From Aureimonas fodinaquatilis (GTDB lineage Bacteria > Pseudomonadota > Alphaproteobacteria > Rhizobiales > Rhizobiaceae): 64,000 nucleotides of DNA. The position numbers were made by a program, and so were the translations under genes. The stretch is taken from NCBI RefSeq assembly GCF_008369445.1, contig NZ_VTWH01000002.1, positions 1,188,988 to 1,252,987 on the forward strand, written 5' to 3'. A model generated the notes under the pieces. The model saw nothing but the letters and a program-made list of their open reading frames with translations. It was not told where the DNA came from and did no database searches. Shown here piece after piece: positions 53,191 to 62,845 of the stretch; positions within the stretch are counted from its first letter, which is position 1; every line of letters starts with the position of its first letter.

Positions 53191-53337
53191 TTAACGCCGT
53201 GCAACATCAGTCACAGCGCTTTCGGTGGCTGACACCGTATTTCCAACATCTCGACCGACCCCGCGAACAGTATTTGCACACGCGGAAAGCGCCATGACGG
53301 CGGCCAGACTTAAAGCGATTGCGGCGGTACGTGGCAT
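53191..53337 (-). CDS. Entericidin-like small lipoprotein
   Basis: The protein has 48 residues from the ATG at 53337 (MPRTAAIALSLAAVMALSAC). The lipobox ALSAC (Cys20) is followed by ANTVRGVGRDVGNTVSAT, the entericidin A/B pattern. These envelope lipoproteins are stress-linked and sometimes described as toxin/antidote pairs; only one gene is present here. Upstream in-frame codons are not believable as coding. Confidence 0.8.
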   Translation of the reverse strand: MPRTAAIALSLAAVMALSACANTVRGVGRDVGNTVSATESAVTDVARR

Positions 53338-53527
53338 TGGGCGACTCCAAACTGAAAAAGATGCCGTATAAACGCCACGTGTGGCAAATCGTTCCACATC
53401 TGATCAAAATCGGTTGTCAGAAGAGTTATATGGCTTGTCTCGCCTTTCACATGACTGGATCGGTGTTTAAGGAAATAGTGTCATCACAACGGCAAATTGC
53501 CCTGGAATGATTCATTGAGGAGCATGC

Positions 53528-54484
53528 ATGAAGCTGAAAGACTATATCTGGCCTGTGATCGGTCTCGCGGCGGTGATTTTTTCCGGCTGGCTGCTGTATC
53601 ACGAGGTTCGGGGTCTCTCTCTCGATGACATTCTGACAAGCTTTCAGGCGATCACCGGAACTCAGTGGGCTTTGAGCATAGGGGCGGCGATCGTCGCTTA
53701 CACAATGCTGGCGTTCTATGATCAGCTTGCACTGCGCCACCTCAAGGCCAATGTGCCGTTTCCGTTCATTCTGGCCACGTCATTTGCCACCTATGCACTG
53801 TCTCACAATATTGGAGCTTCAGTTTTTTCAGGCGCCGTGGTGCGCTACCGCGCGTACACTTCCAAGGGACTCAGCGTCTCCAAGGTTGCGTTGCTCATTG
53901 CCTTCTGCTCGTTCACCTTTGCGTTGGGCGTGCTGATCGTCACATCCGTTTCGCTTCTCTTCTATCCGGAAGCGGTGAAGGGTTATGTTGATATCGGGAC
54001 CACAATCCCACGGCTCGTTGCCTGCGGAATTCTTGTTCTCGTCGGGCTTTATGTGTTCGGCAGCTTTGCCGGGTTCCGTCCTTTGCGCATAGGCCGTTTT
54101 GAGCTTCACTACCCGGAACGCTCTGTGGTTCTTCGGCAGTTGTTCATTGCCCCGGCAGAAATTGTTGCAGCGGCGGCCATCATTTATTTTGCTCTGCCGC
54201 CGGAAAATCATCCCGGCTTTGCAATGGTGGTGGCGATTTTTGTGATTTCGTTTTCACTGGCGCTGATTTCGCACGCGCCTGGTGGCCTCGGCGTTCTGGA
54301 AGTTGCGTTTCTGACCGGGCTGGAGAAGGTGCCGGAAACCGAAGTGCTGGCAGCGCTTCTGGTCTTCAGAATTCTTTACTTCCTGGTGCCATTCGCAATC
54401 GCAATCTTGCTGGTGCTCGGGTTTGAACAAAGCTCCATGGTCAAGCGCAAACGCGCGCAACAGAGTGCGAATCCGCCCAAATAG
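53528..54484 (+). CDS. UPF0104/lysylphosphatidylglycerol-synthase-like flippase domain protein
   Basis: This 318-residue polytopic protein has about eight helices. Motifs include SHNIGASVFSGAVVRYRAYT (about 97-116) and SHAPGGLGVLEVAFLTGLEK (about 253-272), both diagnostic of the MprF-like flippase domain. No aminoacyltransferase domain is attached, so it would flip or transport a lipid rather than synthesise aminoacyl-PG. A perfect hairpin follows ~100 bases downstream. Confidence 0.85.
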   Translation: MKLKDYIWPVIGLAAVIFSGWLLYHEVRGLSLDDILTSFQAITGTQWALSIGAAIVAYTMLAFYDQLALRHLKANVPFPFILATSFATYALSHNIGASVFSGAVVRYRAYTSKGLSVSKVALLIAFCSFTFALGVLIVTSVSLLFYPEAVKGYVDIGTTIPRLVACGILVLVGLYVFGSFAGFRPLRIGRFELHYPERSVVLRQLFIAPAEIVAAAAIIYFALPPENHPGFAMVVAIFVISFSLALISHAPGGLGVLEVAFLTGLEKVPETEVLAALLVFRILYFLVPFAIAILLVLGFEQSSMVKRKRAQQSANPPK

Positions 54485-54583
54485 AATGGGGATCGAGCTT
54501 GCCCGGCATGGGTTGGCACTCAGGCCGCTCTCGTCACAATGACATCGTCAACAGCAGGACAATGCACCGTATCGTGAGGTCAG

Positions 54584-54617
54584 GCGTTACAGGTGATCCG
54601 TCGATCACCTGTAACGC
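54584..54617. terminator. Perfect 15-bp hairpin between convergent genes
   Basis: GCGTTACAGGTGATC pairs perfectly with GATCACCTGTAACGC around a 4-base loop. It lies between the UPF0104 gene (plus) and the succinate-semialdehyde dehydrogenase gene (minus, ending at 54626). No T-tract flanks it in either direction. Confidence 0.6.
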
Positions 54618-54625
54618 TCCACTTC

Positions 54626-56062
54626 TCAATAAAATGCGTTATGCGTCACGAACTTCGGTGACAGAAACGATTCCATCGACTCCGCACCGCCTTCCGACCC
54701 GTATCCGGAATCCTTGACACCACCAAAAGGTGTTTCCGGCAACGCCAGACCCAGATGGTTAACCGTCAACATGCCAACTTCAACCTCGTTGGCCAATGTC
54801 TCGACAATGCGCGCAGAACGGCTGAAAGCGTAACTGGCCAGGCCGAACGGCAGTCTGTTGGCTTCAGCCACAACTTCCTCGACATCGCGGAATGGCATCA
54901 TCAGAGCCACGGGTCCGAAGGGTTCTTCATTCATGATGCGCATGTCGCGGTTGACATCGGCCAGAACCGAAGGCGCGTAGAATGACCCCTTATTGCCAAT
55001 GCGCTCGCCACCAAGAGCAACGCGCGCACCGTCTTTAGCAGCAGCGGAAATCAATTCGTCCACGGCCTGAACACGCCTTTCATTGACCAGCGGCCCCATT
55101 TTGACGCCACTTTGCAAACCATCGCCAACTGTCAACGCGGCAGCGGTTTCCACAAAGCTGGAAACAAAGGCGTCATAAACGCTTTCCTGCACCATGAAGC
55201 GGGTGGGCGAAACGCAAACCTGACCGGCGTTGCGATATTTGGAGCTGGCCATCGTGTGGGCCACTGCCTGAACATCGACATCATCGAAAATCATGACAGG
55301 CGCGTGGCCGCCCAGTTCCATGGTGGCACGCTTCATGTGCTTTCCGGCCAGTGCGGCCAGATGCTTGCCGACTGGAACGGAGCCGGTGAAGGAAATTTTC
55401 CTGATGGTGGGGTGCGGCACCAGATGTTCGGAAATCTCCGCCGGGTTGCCATAGACCAGTTGCACGACGCCTGCCGGAATACCGGCATCAACCAGCGCGC
55501 GGATCAGCTCAGCCGGCGATGCAGGCGTTTCTTCAGGAGCCTTGACGATGATGGAGCAACCCGCGGCAAGCGCCGGCGCAACCTTCTTGACCACCTGACT
55601 GACTGGAAAGTTCCACGGTGTAAAGGCGGCAACCGGGCCCACAGGCTCGCGAATGACACGCTGCACCACGCCGTCTGCGCGTGAGGGTATCAAGCGTCCA
55701 TAAATGCGGCGGGCTTCTTCCGCAGACCAGTCAAGAACATCCGCCGAGAGAAGGACTTCGACCTGCGCTTCGGCAAAGGGTTTGCCCTGCTCTATCGTCA
55801 GCAGGCGCGCGATGGAATCGGCTCGCTCGCGCAGCAATTCACCGGCCTTGCGCAGCAGCGCGGCGCGCTCGACCACCGGGGTTTTTTTCCAGAGTTGAAA
55901 CGCGGTCATGCTGGCTTCCAGCGCGCGGTCCAGATCCTCAATGGAAGCCTTGGCCACGGTTCCGATCTGCTCGCCGGTGGCCGGGTTAAGCACATCCAGC
56001 GTAGCGCCGCCTGTTGCGTTGACCCATTCACCGGCAATCAGCATCTGCGTATTCGGATACAT
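54626..56062 (-). CDS. Succinate-semialdehyde dehydrogenase (GabD-like)
   Basis: The protein has 478 residues from the ATG at 56062 (MYPNTQMLIAGEWVNATGG). It is an aldehyde dehydrogenase with FTPWNFPVSQVVKKVAPALA (about 143-162), the catalytic Glu in MELGGHAP and the catalytic Cys in NAGQVCVSPTRF (about 286). It oxidises succinate semialdehyde to succinate with NAD(P). Its neighbours give no pathway; a GABA transaminase is not seen in the window. Other aldehydes are possible. Confidence 0.88.
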   Translation of the reverse strand: MYPNTQMLIAGEWVNATGGATLDVLNPATGEQIGTVAKASIEDLDRALEASMTAFQLWKKTPVVERAALLRKAGELLRERADSIARLLTIEQGKPFAEAQVEVLLSADVLDWSAEEARRIYGRLIPSRADGVVQRVIREPVGPVAAFTPWNFPVSQVVKKVAPALAAGCSIIVKAPEETPASPAELIRALVDAGIPAGVVQLVYGNPAEISEHLVPHPTIRKISFTGSVPVGKHLAALAGKHMKRATMELGGHAPVMIFDDVDVQAVAHTMASSKYRNAGQVCVSPTRFMVQESVYDAFVSSFVETAAALTVGDGLQSGVKMGPLVNERRVQAVDELISAAAKDGARVALGGERIGNKGSFYAPSVLADVNRDMRIMNEEPFGPVALMMPFRDVEEVVAEANRLPFGLASYAFSRSARIVETLANEVEVGMLTVNHLGLALPETPFGGVKDSGYGSEGGAESMESFLSPKFVTHNAFY

Positions 56063-56339
56063 GCTCAAATCCTCTTTGATTCGCCAACGCCAGCAACCGG
56101 CAGGAGGCGTTCGGAATATATGCATGCGTAACAAAAATTACAGTCCCTGCCTTCCTGAGAATGACGGAGATCGCTTCTTATAGTGCGAAATGGTGCAGCT
56201 TTTGGTTATAGACGTCTTTTCCCCAGTGCATTTGGGCTTTTTTCAACAAAGCAACGTGTGGGCTATGGACATCCGACAAATGAAACACTAGAAACCGCCC
56301 AGTGAAGAGCAACCGCGCTTCACAGCGCTTCATGCGTTC

Positions 56340-56415
<76 letters not shown>

Positions 56416-56544
56416 TTTTCTTCTGAAAATAATATTCTAGCCGGGATGCGCATTTCTTCGCATCTGGCGGCGGGTCAGTGTGTCGCTACCGGTCAAATTC
56501 CGGGCAGATGCGTGCGACACTCCCACACCGGTTGGCGTCGTTGA

Positions 56545-57666
56545 CTACGCTGGCTCTGCCACTTTCTGCATGTTGCTGATAGCTCTGCCGCCGGCATCAA
56601 AAGTCAGAAGATCATCCCGATGCACCCAGATACCAAGTTTTCCGCCGTCGGTCACAGAATCGACGGATACACCACTGTCGACAGCCACTGCTATTTCGCC
56701 GGCAGTCGTCGAGATGTAACAAAATGCTCGATCTCCCAGTTGCTCGATGCCCAGAATTGTGAAGTCACCAACCGCGAACTCAACACATTGCTTCATCGGA
56801 TCTGGAGAAAATGACAAGGCTTCAGGTCGCACAGCGATAGCTTTCACCAACAGCGGGTCACTGCTTTCAACTGCCAGCAGGCAGCCATTTTGAAGCGTTA
56901 CCTGCGCGGCACTGCCATCATGTCGAACCGCCTCAACGTCGAGGACATTCATTCCCGGAGAACCGATAAAGGTGGCAACAAATCGTGAAGCTGGCTGACG
57001 GTAGATATCGAGTGGAGCACCGACCTGCTCCACATAGCCGTCATTCATGACAACGATCTGATGGGCGAGTGTCATGGCTTCAACCTGATCGTGCGTTACA
57101 AACAGCATGGTTGCCTGCAATTCGCGCTGAAGGCGCGCAATCTCCAGTCGCATCTTGACACGCAAGGCTGCATCGAGATTGCTCAAAGGTTCATCAAACA
57201 AGTAAACATTCGGCTCGCGTATAATGGCTCGACCCATTGCCACGCGTTGCCGCTGACCACCAGAAAGATCACGCGGCAATCGATCGAGATACGGGGCAAT
57301 TTGCAGCATTTCCGCGGTTGCGTTGACCTTCTGCCTGATCGCTTCGGGCTTCTCCCCCGCCATCGTCAGCGGGAACGCGAGATTTTTGTAGACGGTGAGA
57401 TGCGGGTACAGAGCATAACTCTGGAAAACCATCGCACAGCCACGTTCTTTCGCCGCAACTGTATTGACCTCCCTGCCGCCGATCAAAAGTTTCCCCCGTG
57501 TTATCGGCTCAAGACCGGCGATCATTCGCAGCAGTGTGGACTTTCCACATCCGGAAGGCCCGAGCAGGACGGTCATCTGGCCTTCGGGAATTTCGAGATC
57601 GATATCGTGGAGAACTTCCACAGATCCATAGCTCTTGCCAACCTTGTGAAGAGAAATGCCTGACAT
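56545..57666 (-). CDS. Sugar ABC transporter ATPase (UgpC/MalK type), second island
   Basis: This 373-residue ATPase has Walker [10 protein letters not shown] (about 36-44), signature [14 protein letters not shown], Walker [13 protein letters not shown], and a TOBE-like C-terminal domain. It is the last gene of the minus-strand operon, 28 bases after the MalG-type permease. It belongs with the two permeases and binding protein of the same operon. Confidence 0.95.
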   Translation of the reverse strand: MSGISLHKVGKSYGSVEVLHDIDLEIPEGQMTVLLGPSGCGKSTLLRMIAGLEPITRGKLLIGGREVNTVAAKERGCAMVFQSYALYPHLTVYKNLAFPLTMAGEKPEAIRQKVNATAEMLQIAPYLDRLPRDLSGGQRQRVAMGRAIIREPNVYLFDEPLSNLDAALRVKMRLEIARLQRELQATMLFVTHDQVEAMTLAHQIVVMNDGYVEQVGAPLDIYRQPASRFVATFIGSPGMNVLDVEAVRHDGSAAQVTLQNGCLLAVESSDPLLVKAIAVRPEALSFSPDPMKQCVEFAVGDFTILGIEQLGDRAFCYISTTAGEIAVAVDSGVSVDSVTDGGKLGIWVHRDDLLTFDAGGRAISNMQKVAEPA

Positions 57667-57694
57667 TGATGTCCTTTCGGCGAGAACCCGCCAT

Positions 57695-58531
57695 TTATCC
57701 TTTTACGGAGCCGGCGGTTAGGCCCGCTATCAGAAAACGCTGCATGGCGATGACGAAAATGGCTACCGGCACAAGATGCAAACTTGCAGCGGCAAAAAGA
57801 ACTCCCCAGTCGACGCCTGTTACGGACCCCATCATTTCACTCAATGCCATCGGCGCAGTGCGTGCATTTGTTGATGTGAAGATGAAGGCGAACAGAAACT
57901 CGTTCCAGGCAAAAATGCTGATGAAGACCGCCGTTGCAATCATGCCGGGAGCGCCGAGCGGCAGAAGAATTTTGACCAGAGCCTGAAAAGGGTTGGCGCC
58001 ATCCATCGTTGCTGCCTCATCAAGTTCTCGGGGAACCTGATCGAAAAACGCCTTCATGATCCATGTTCCCAGACTGACGTAAAAGCTCGCATACAGAACG
58101 ATCAGGACAATGTGGGTGTCGTTAAGGTGAACCGCATTGATCCATGGAAACAACGGCAGGGTGATAACAATCGGCGGGAACAGCCTGACGATGATCATGA
58201 AAAATGCTGATCCCGTAAGCAATGCTCCTCGATGTCGTGAGTAGACATATCCGGCCGTAGAACTGACGATCACGGTGAGAACAGTAGCAAAGCCCGCAAT
58301 AATCAAGCTGTTCCAGAGACCCGAAAAGAATTGCGGCCATTCAGCCAGAAGCCGAGTGTAATTATCGAGCGTGGGGGAGAAGACGAATAATTTGGGCGGG
58401 ACGGCAAAGATGTCGCGAGACACTTTGAACGACGAACTGACAACCAGATAGATCGGGACACCAGACCAGAGAAGCACCATCGCGAGTGCAAAATATCGTC
58501 CGCCCGTGGCGATAATGGAGCTGAACTTCAC
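57695..58531 (-). CDS. Sugar ABC transporter permease (MalG type), second island
   Basis: This 278-residue protein has about six helices and the EAA loop DEAATMDGANPFQALVKILL then PLGAPG (about 180-205). Its start overlaps the stop of the other permease gene by 4 bases. Confidence 0.92.
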   Translation of the reverse strand: MKFSSIIATGGRYFALAMVLLWSGVPIYLVVSSSFKVSRDIFAVPPKLFVFSPTLDNYTRLLAEWPQFFSGLWNSLIIAGFATVLTVIVSSTAGYVYSRHRGALLTGSAFFMIIVRLFPPIVITLPLFPWINAVHLNDTHIVLIVLYASFYVSLGTWIMKAFFDQVPRELDEAATMDGANPFQALVKILLPLGAPGMIATAVFISIFAWNEFLFAFIFTSTNARTAPMALSEMMGSVTGVDWGVLFAAASLHLVPVAIFVIAMQRFLIAGLTAGSVKG

Positions 58532-59388
58532 GCGAACATCCTCCGATACATTGCACGAAGGTACACCGCGGCAATTGCAAACGAGAGCAGAACCATCACC
58601 CAGCCAGTGGCTGATGCGACACCAAAGTCATGGTAGCGGAAAGCGTTCCGGTAAAGATAAACGGCCAGAACCTCTGTCATCCTGGCTGGTCCACCTTCCG
58701 TCAAAAGCCAGACTTCAGAGAATATCCGGAAAGCGAAAATGTATCGGAACATCACGGCAACCATTATTGCTGGCAAAAGCAAGGGCACCGTTACATGGCG
58801 GAAAATTTTCCAGGGGGTACCGCCATCAAGATCTGCAGCCTCATAGACATCTTTAGGCAAACCGAGCCTTGCGGTGTAAATGAGAATGAAAGTAAACGGC
58901 AGATTCTGCCAGACACTTATAAGCACCACCAGACCCAGCGCGTGGACGGGGTTGATAGCCCATTCGACAACCGGCAGCCCCAGACCTTGAAGGAAAAGAT
59001 TCACAACTCCGGCGCTGGGGTCAAATATGTAGCGCCACATCACTATCGCAACGACCTCACTGACCGCATATGGCAGGAGGACGATCGCAACCATCACACG
59101 CGGCATCGGAACGCCGCGCACGAATAGAAGTGCAATAGCCAGACCCAGAGCAAGCTCAAGGTAGACAATAAGGTTCACAATCACGACGGTGTTTATGGCT
59201 GCACGCCAGAAGTTGCGATCCCCTAGCAACGTCATATAATTTGCGAAGCCTACAAACTCCGTTGTCCCGCCAAAAGTCGCACTGTGAAAACTGAGCCAGC
59301 CAACATAAAGCGCTGGCACCATTATGAAGGCGATCAGCAGCAGGTGAACGGGCGAGATAAGAAGGAATTGTCCTAGCCGGCCGAGCAT
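58528..59388 (-). CDS. Sugar ABC transporter permease (MalF type), second island
   Basis: This 286-residue membrane protein has the EAA loop YEAADLDGGTPWKIFRHVTV then PLLLPA (about 191-216). The N-terminal helix is FLLISPVHLLLIAFIMVPAL. It starts 6 bases after the enolase-superfamily gene. Confidence 0.92.
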   Translation of the reverse strand: MLGRLGQFLLISPVHLLLIAFIMVPALYVGWLSFHSATFGGTTEFVGFANYMTLLGDRNFWRAAINTVVIVNLIVYLELALGLAIALLFVRGVPMPRVMVAIVLLPYAVSEVVAIVMWRYIFDPSAGVVNLFLQGLGLPVVEWAINPVHALGLVVLISVWQNLPFTFILIYTARLGLPKDVYEAADLDGGTPWKIFRHVTVPLLLPAIMVAVMFRYIFAFRIFSEVWLLTEGGPARMTEVLAVYLYRNAFRYHDFGVASATGWVMVLLSFAIAAVYLRAMYRRMFA

Positions 59389-59394
59389 TTATGG

Positions 59395-60513
59395 CTACCC
59401 TTTTGACCTGAGCCTGTCGACGACATCGAAATCAAGCTCGATACCCAGGCCGGGGCCTTGAGGAACATTCACCTTACCGGTTTTGAGATCAATCGACCCA
59501 ACCGGCTCCGTTGCAAGTTCGTCACGCAGTGCGCTTGGAAATATCATGCTCTCGAAGATGACAAAGTTGGGCATTGCGGCCGAAAGCTGAAGATTTGCGG
59601 CTGCAGATACAGCCCCGCCGCCACCTATATGCGGCGCATAGCCAACGTTGAAAGCGTAGGCGGTGTTTGCGATTTTACGCGTTTCGGTAATGCCGCCTGC
59701 TCTGGTGCAATCGGGCTGAATCATCCCGACGGAACGTGACGCAATCAGTTCCCGTGCGCCAAATGATGTGTGCTCGCTTTCGCCTGCCACAATCATCATC
59801 GGGGAAGCAGTTCTGAGACGCTTGTATCCATCAATATCTTCGGGGATCAGCGGCTCTTCAAACCAGTAAAAATCCAGCTCGTGCAGAGCGTTTGCTACTT
59901 TGATTGCCTCATCGAGGCTGTAGGCGAAGTTGGCATCGGCACAAAGCTTTATGTCCGGACGCACCATGTCTCGAACCTTTCGGCACCATGCAATAGCATC
60001 GTCAGCCGGCGCACCAAGCTTGACCTTGATCATTTTGAACCCTTGGCGGGTCGCTGCTTCGACCTGTTCAGCGGCCTTATCTTCCGCGTTCCATGAAATG
60101 GACGATGCATAAGCATCCACTTCCGTACGGCCACATGTGCCCAACAGGCGATGGATTGGCTGGTTCAGCGCCTTGCCCATAATGTCCCAAAGGGCGATAT
60201 CAATTGCCGATATGGCTTCCATCAGCATTCCACCGGATTTGCCACTGTGGCTGCGGAAAGCACGTTGCCACAGGCTTTCGACTTCAAATGGATCCTTGCC
60301 GATATATTGAGGTGCCAGCAGCTTTTCGACCAGCATGGCATATGATTGCGGGCAATAACGCGCCAAGCCTTCGCCATAGCCTTTAATCCCTTCGTCCGTC
60401 ACCACCTCCACAAGAACGATGGATATTGACGGATAATCTCCCCACCAGGTCCGGTGCTCTCCCGGAGCAATAGGCATTGACAAGGGAATGGCGTTTACCT
60501 GGATGATCTTCAT
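59395..60513 (-). CDS. Mandelate racemase/muconate lactonizing-type enzyme (acid-sugar dehydratase?)
   Basis: The protein has 372 residues from the ATG at 60513 (MKIIQVNAIPLSMPIAPGEH); a longer in-frame extension lacks family resemblance. Enolase-superfamily barrel residues: KVKLG (KxK), Asp in CADANFAY, Glu in WFEEPL, Glu in VAGESEHTSFG, and the His-Asp type dyad with QPDCTRAGGITE and APHIGGGG, which places it in the mandelate-racemase subgroup. Members dehydrate or racemise sugar acids. Lying between the binding protein and the permeases of a sugar importer, it probably acts on the imported acid sugar. Confidence 0.85.
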   Translation of the reverse strand: MKIIQVNAIPLSMPIAPGEHRTWWGDYPSISIVLVEVVTDEGIKGYGEGLARYCPQSYAMLVEKLLAPQYIGKDPFEVESLWQRAFRSHSGKSGGMLMEAISAIDIALWDIMGKALNQPIHRLLGTCGRTEVDAYASSISWNAEDKAAEQVEAATRQGFKMIKVKLGAPADDAIAWCRKVRDMVRPDIKLCADANFAYSLDEAIKVANALHELDFYWFEEPLIPEDIDGYKRLRTASPMMIVAGESEHTSFGARELIASRSVGMIQPDCTRAGGITETRKIANTAYAFNVGYAPHIGGGGAVSAAANLQLSAAMPNFVIFESMIFPSALRDELATEPVGSIDLKTGKVNVPQGPGLGIELDFDVVDRLRSKG

Positions 60514-60625
60514 GGAGTGGACATACCTATGCTGGAAAGCGCCGGAATTCGACGCGCGTGTAGCCGATGGCCGCGCACAGCCTCCGACGCTTGAACTGTT
60601 GATGAGTTGACGGTTTAAAAACGCG

Positions 60626-61906
60626 CTACTTCGGAAGCAGGCGCTGAAGCTGCGCGGCAAGATCCTGCAACGCAGGCTCCGGCTCGACAAATCCCAGGAC
60701 GACACTTTCGTAAGTTTCGCGAATTAGGTCCGATGCGCGCGGCGCTCCGTCGAACGCAGGCATTGGAACACGCGCTGCAGCAAGAGCCCGTGCTTCTTCG
60801 TCCGAATATTCCAACTTCGCGCTGTACTCAGCATCATCATATATTGAGCTGCGAGCAGGTCCGTTGCCGTTCAAAGCCCCGATCCTCGTATTCTCAACTG
60901 AGGACATTGCACGGATCAAATCCCACGAACGTTCCTTGTTGGCAGCATTTCGGGGAATGACATAACTCCAGATTTCAGTACCAACCGGGGCCACATCAAA
61001 CTCCGAACGCAATTCTTGCGAAATTGGCACGGTGGTGGTTTTGATTCTACCGGGAAAACTTGATCTCTCGGGGTCGTTGAATTGCGCGTTGCGGCTCATA
61101 TTCGTTATAATCATCGCTGCGCGGCCGCCCTGAATCCAAGTGCTGGCTTCTTCCTGTAGAAGCGAGGGGAACTCCCGAGGAAATGCGCCAGCATCGAACA
61201 ATCCCCGAAGCTCCGTCAGTGCCTTGACCATCGGCGCATCTGCTGCCCGCACCTGAAAGTCTGTACCGATGAAATCGCCGTTCCAGGCGCGGGCCATATT
61301 GACGATATTGGAATAGTTGTTCGGGACAACAAATCCTACAACCGGTGTCCCGTCCTGCCGTGTGTATGTGAGCTTCCGGGCATATTCCAGCAGCTCTTCC
61401 ATGGTCTCTGGTGGGCCCGAAAGCCCTCTCTCTTCGAACAGTTCCTCATTGTAATGCAGGCCAGCGGTCGCGTGGCGCATCGGGATGCCCCAAAGCTCAC
61501 CGCCCGAAGACATTGCATCAACCATTCCCGGGAAAAAATCTTCGAAATTCTCGATAGGCGCCCGCTCCATGTGGGCATTCAACGGCTCGAACAGGTTAAG
61601 CGCTGTCGGGTTGGCCCATGTGTGGAGCATGTACGACATATCAATATCAGTGGACGCAAGCCCGGCCTCACGGAACAATCGCTCCTGCAGTGGGCCTGTA
61701 TCAAATGTTCGCCACTCGAGCCGGGAGGAAGTTTCCTCTTCCCAATCTTTTGTCGTGGATCCGGCAGGTCCATTTGCAACGCCCTGATGCACCCGATGCG
61801 CCAGAATATTAATGATATTCTGCTGGCTACGCGCAGAAACCGGAAGCGCCCCAGCCAGCGCTATCCCCGCCGTTCCTGTGAGAAAATTGCGCCTGGAAAT
61901 GTGCAT
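60626..61906 (-). CDS. Carbohydrate ABC binding protein with twin-arginine signal, second island
   Basis: The protein has about 426 residues from the second of two adjacent ATGs (61906; GGGAGG at a spacing of about 5). The N-terminus MHISRRNFLTGTAGIALAGA has a twin-arginine motif and an Ala-rich h-region ending PVSARS, so it may be exported folded by Tat. The rest is a cluster-1 SBP fold (GPLQERLFREAGLASTDIDM, GELWGIPMRHATAGLHYNEE). The ligand is unknown. Confidence 0.88.
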   Translation of the reverse strand: MHISRRNFLTGTAGIALAGALPVSARSQQNIINILAHRVHQGVANGPAGSTTKDWEEETSSRLEWRTFDTGPLQERLFREAGLASTDIDMSYMLHTWANPTALNLFEPLNAHMERAPIENFEDFFPGMVDAMSSGGELWGIPMRHATAGLHYNEELFEERGLSGPPETMEELLEYARKLTYTRQDGTPVVGFVVPNNYSNIVNMARAWNGDFIGTDFQVRAADAPMVKALTELRGLFDAGAFPREFPSLLQEEASTWIQGGRAAMIITNMSRNAQFNDPERSSFPGRIKTTTVPISQELRSEFDVAPVGTEIWSYVIPRNAANKERSWDLIRAMSSVENTRIGALNGNGPARSSIYDDAEYSAKLEYSDEEARALAAARVPMPAFDGAPRASDLIRETYESVVLGFVEPEPALQDLAAQLQRLLPK

Positions 61907-61939
61907 CATTACCCTCCCCGGTAATTTCTGAACCACGGG

Positions 61940-61959
61940 TTGTAGTAATACGTATACAA
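61940..61959. promoter_or_regulatory. Candidate operator before the second sugar operon
   Basis: TTGTA and TACAA frame an imperfect dyad (TTGTAGTAATACGTATACAA) 34 bases upstream of the binding-protein start. It shares the TGTAG/CTACA theme with the dyad in front of the RpiR gene, suggesting a common regulator. Confidence 0.35.
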
Positions 61960-62008
61960 ATGGCTACAGTCAATGCGAATGAAACGGATTTATGTAGTTT
62001 TATGAAAA

Positions 62009-62845
62009 TCACCGGGCGACGCGTTTATCTTTCAAAGCCAGCTTCATGTTCTGAATACGGTCACTGATGCCAGGTCCGCGCCTGACGGCGACGGCCGTTG
62101 CCAGAACATCAACAACAGCAAGGTGTGCAAGGCGTGTCGTCATTGGTGAGTAGTCGAACGTATTCTCAATTGTGTCGACGTTGATTGAGATTTGAGACAT
62201 CTGAGCCAGAGCGGAGTCGCTGCGCGTAACACTGACAACGGTGGCACCCGCGTCTCTAGCACGTGTAGCGCAACTAACAATATCGACCGTTTGCCCGGTG
62301 AACGAAAAGCAAACGGCGACATCTCCGGAAGAGAGGGAGGCAGCAGACATGATCTGAAGATGGGAATCGTGATGAAAAACAGCCGGAACGTCAAAAAACA
62401 TAAATTTTTGCTGCGCATCGTAAGCAATGACGCTGGATGGGCCGGTGCCAAAAAAATCTATCCTGCGCGCGTGAGACAATGCGCCGATTGCCCTTTCAAT
62501 CGACGCAGTATCCAGAGTGTCAGATAATGTTACGATCGCCGATATGCTTGAATCGAGGACCTTTTTGCATATATCCGAAATCGTATCGAGAAGGCTGACT
62601 TCCTGGTGGACATAGGGTGTACCGGAAGCCAGATACTCAGTCAGTCTCAGCTTGAAATCCGGAAATCCGGTGCATCCCAGCTTTCTGCAAAATCGTATTA
62701 CAGTCGGTTCACTAACTCCTACTTTCTGAGAAAGTGCGGCCAGTGAAAGTTGCGTTACAAGACGGGGTTCGGTCATCGTAAATTCTGCGAGCCGCAACTC
62801 GGCCGGTCCGAACTGAGATTTTTTTCGTTCGAGTTCTTTCAGCAT
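62009..62845 (-). CDS. MurR/RpiR-family transcriptional regulator
   Basis: This 278-residue protein has an N-terminal HTH_6 domain with LSLAALSQKVGVSEPTVIRF (about 33-52) and CRKLGCTGFPDFKL, and a C-terminal SIS domain (RIDFFGTGPSSVIAYDAQQK, about 128-147; VAVCFSFTGQTVDIV) that binds a phosphosugar. It is first in the order of the second sugar island and about 100 bases upstream of the binding-protein gene; it probably controls the operon and itself. Confidence 0.92.
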   Translation of the reverse strand: MLKELERKKSQFGPAELRLAEFTMTEPRLVTQLSLAALSQKVGVSEPTVIRFCRKLGCTGFPDFKLRLTEYLASGTPYVHQEVSLLDTISDICKKVLDSSISAIVTLSDTLDTASIERAIGALSHARRIDFFGTGPSSVIAYDAQQKFMFFDVPAVFHHDSHLQIMSAASLSSGDVAVCFSFTGQTVDIVSCATRARDAGATVVSVTRSDSALAQMSQISINVDTIENTFDYSPMTTRLAHLAVVDVLATAVAVRRGPGISDRIQNMKLALKDKRVAR

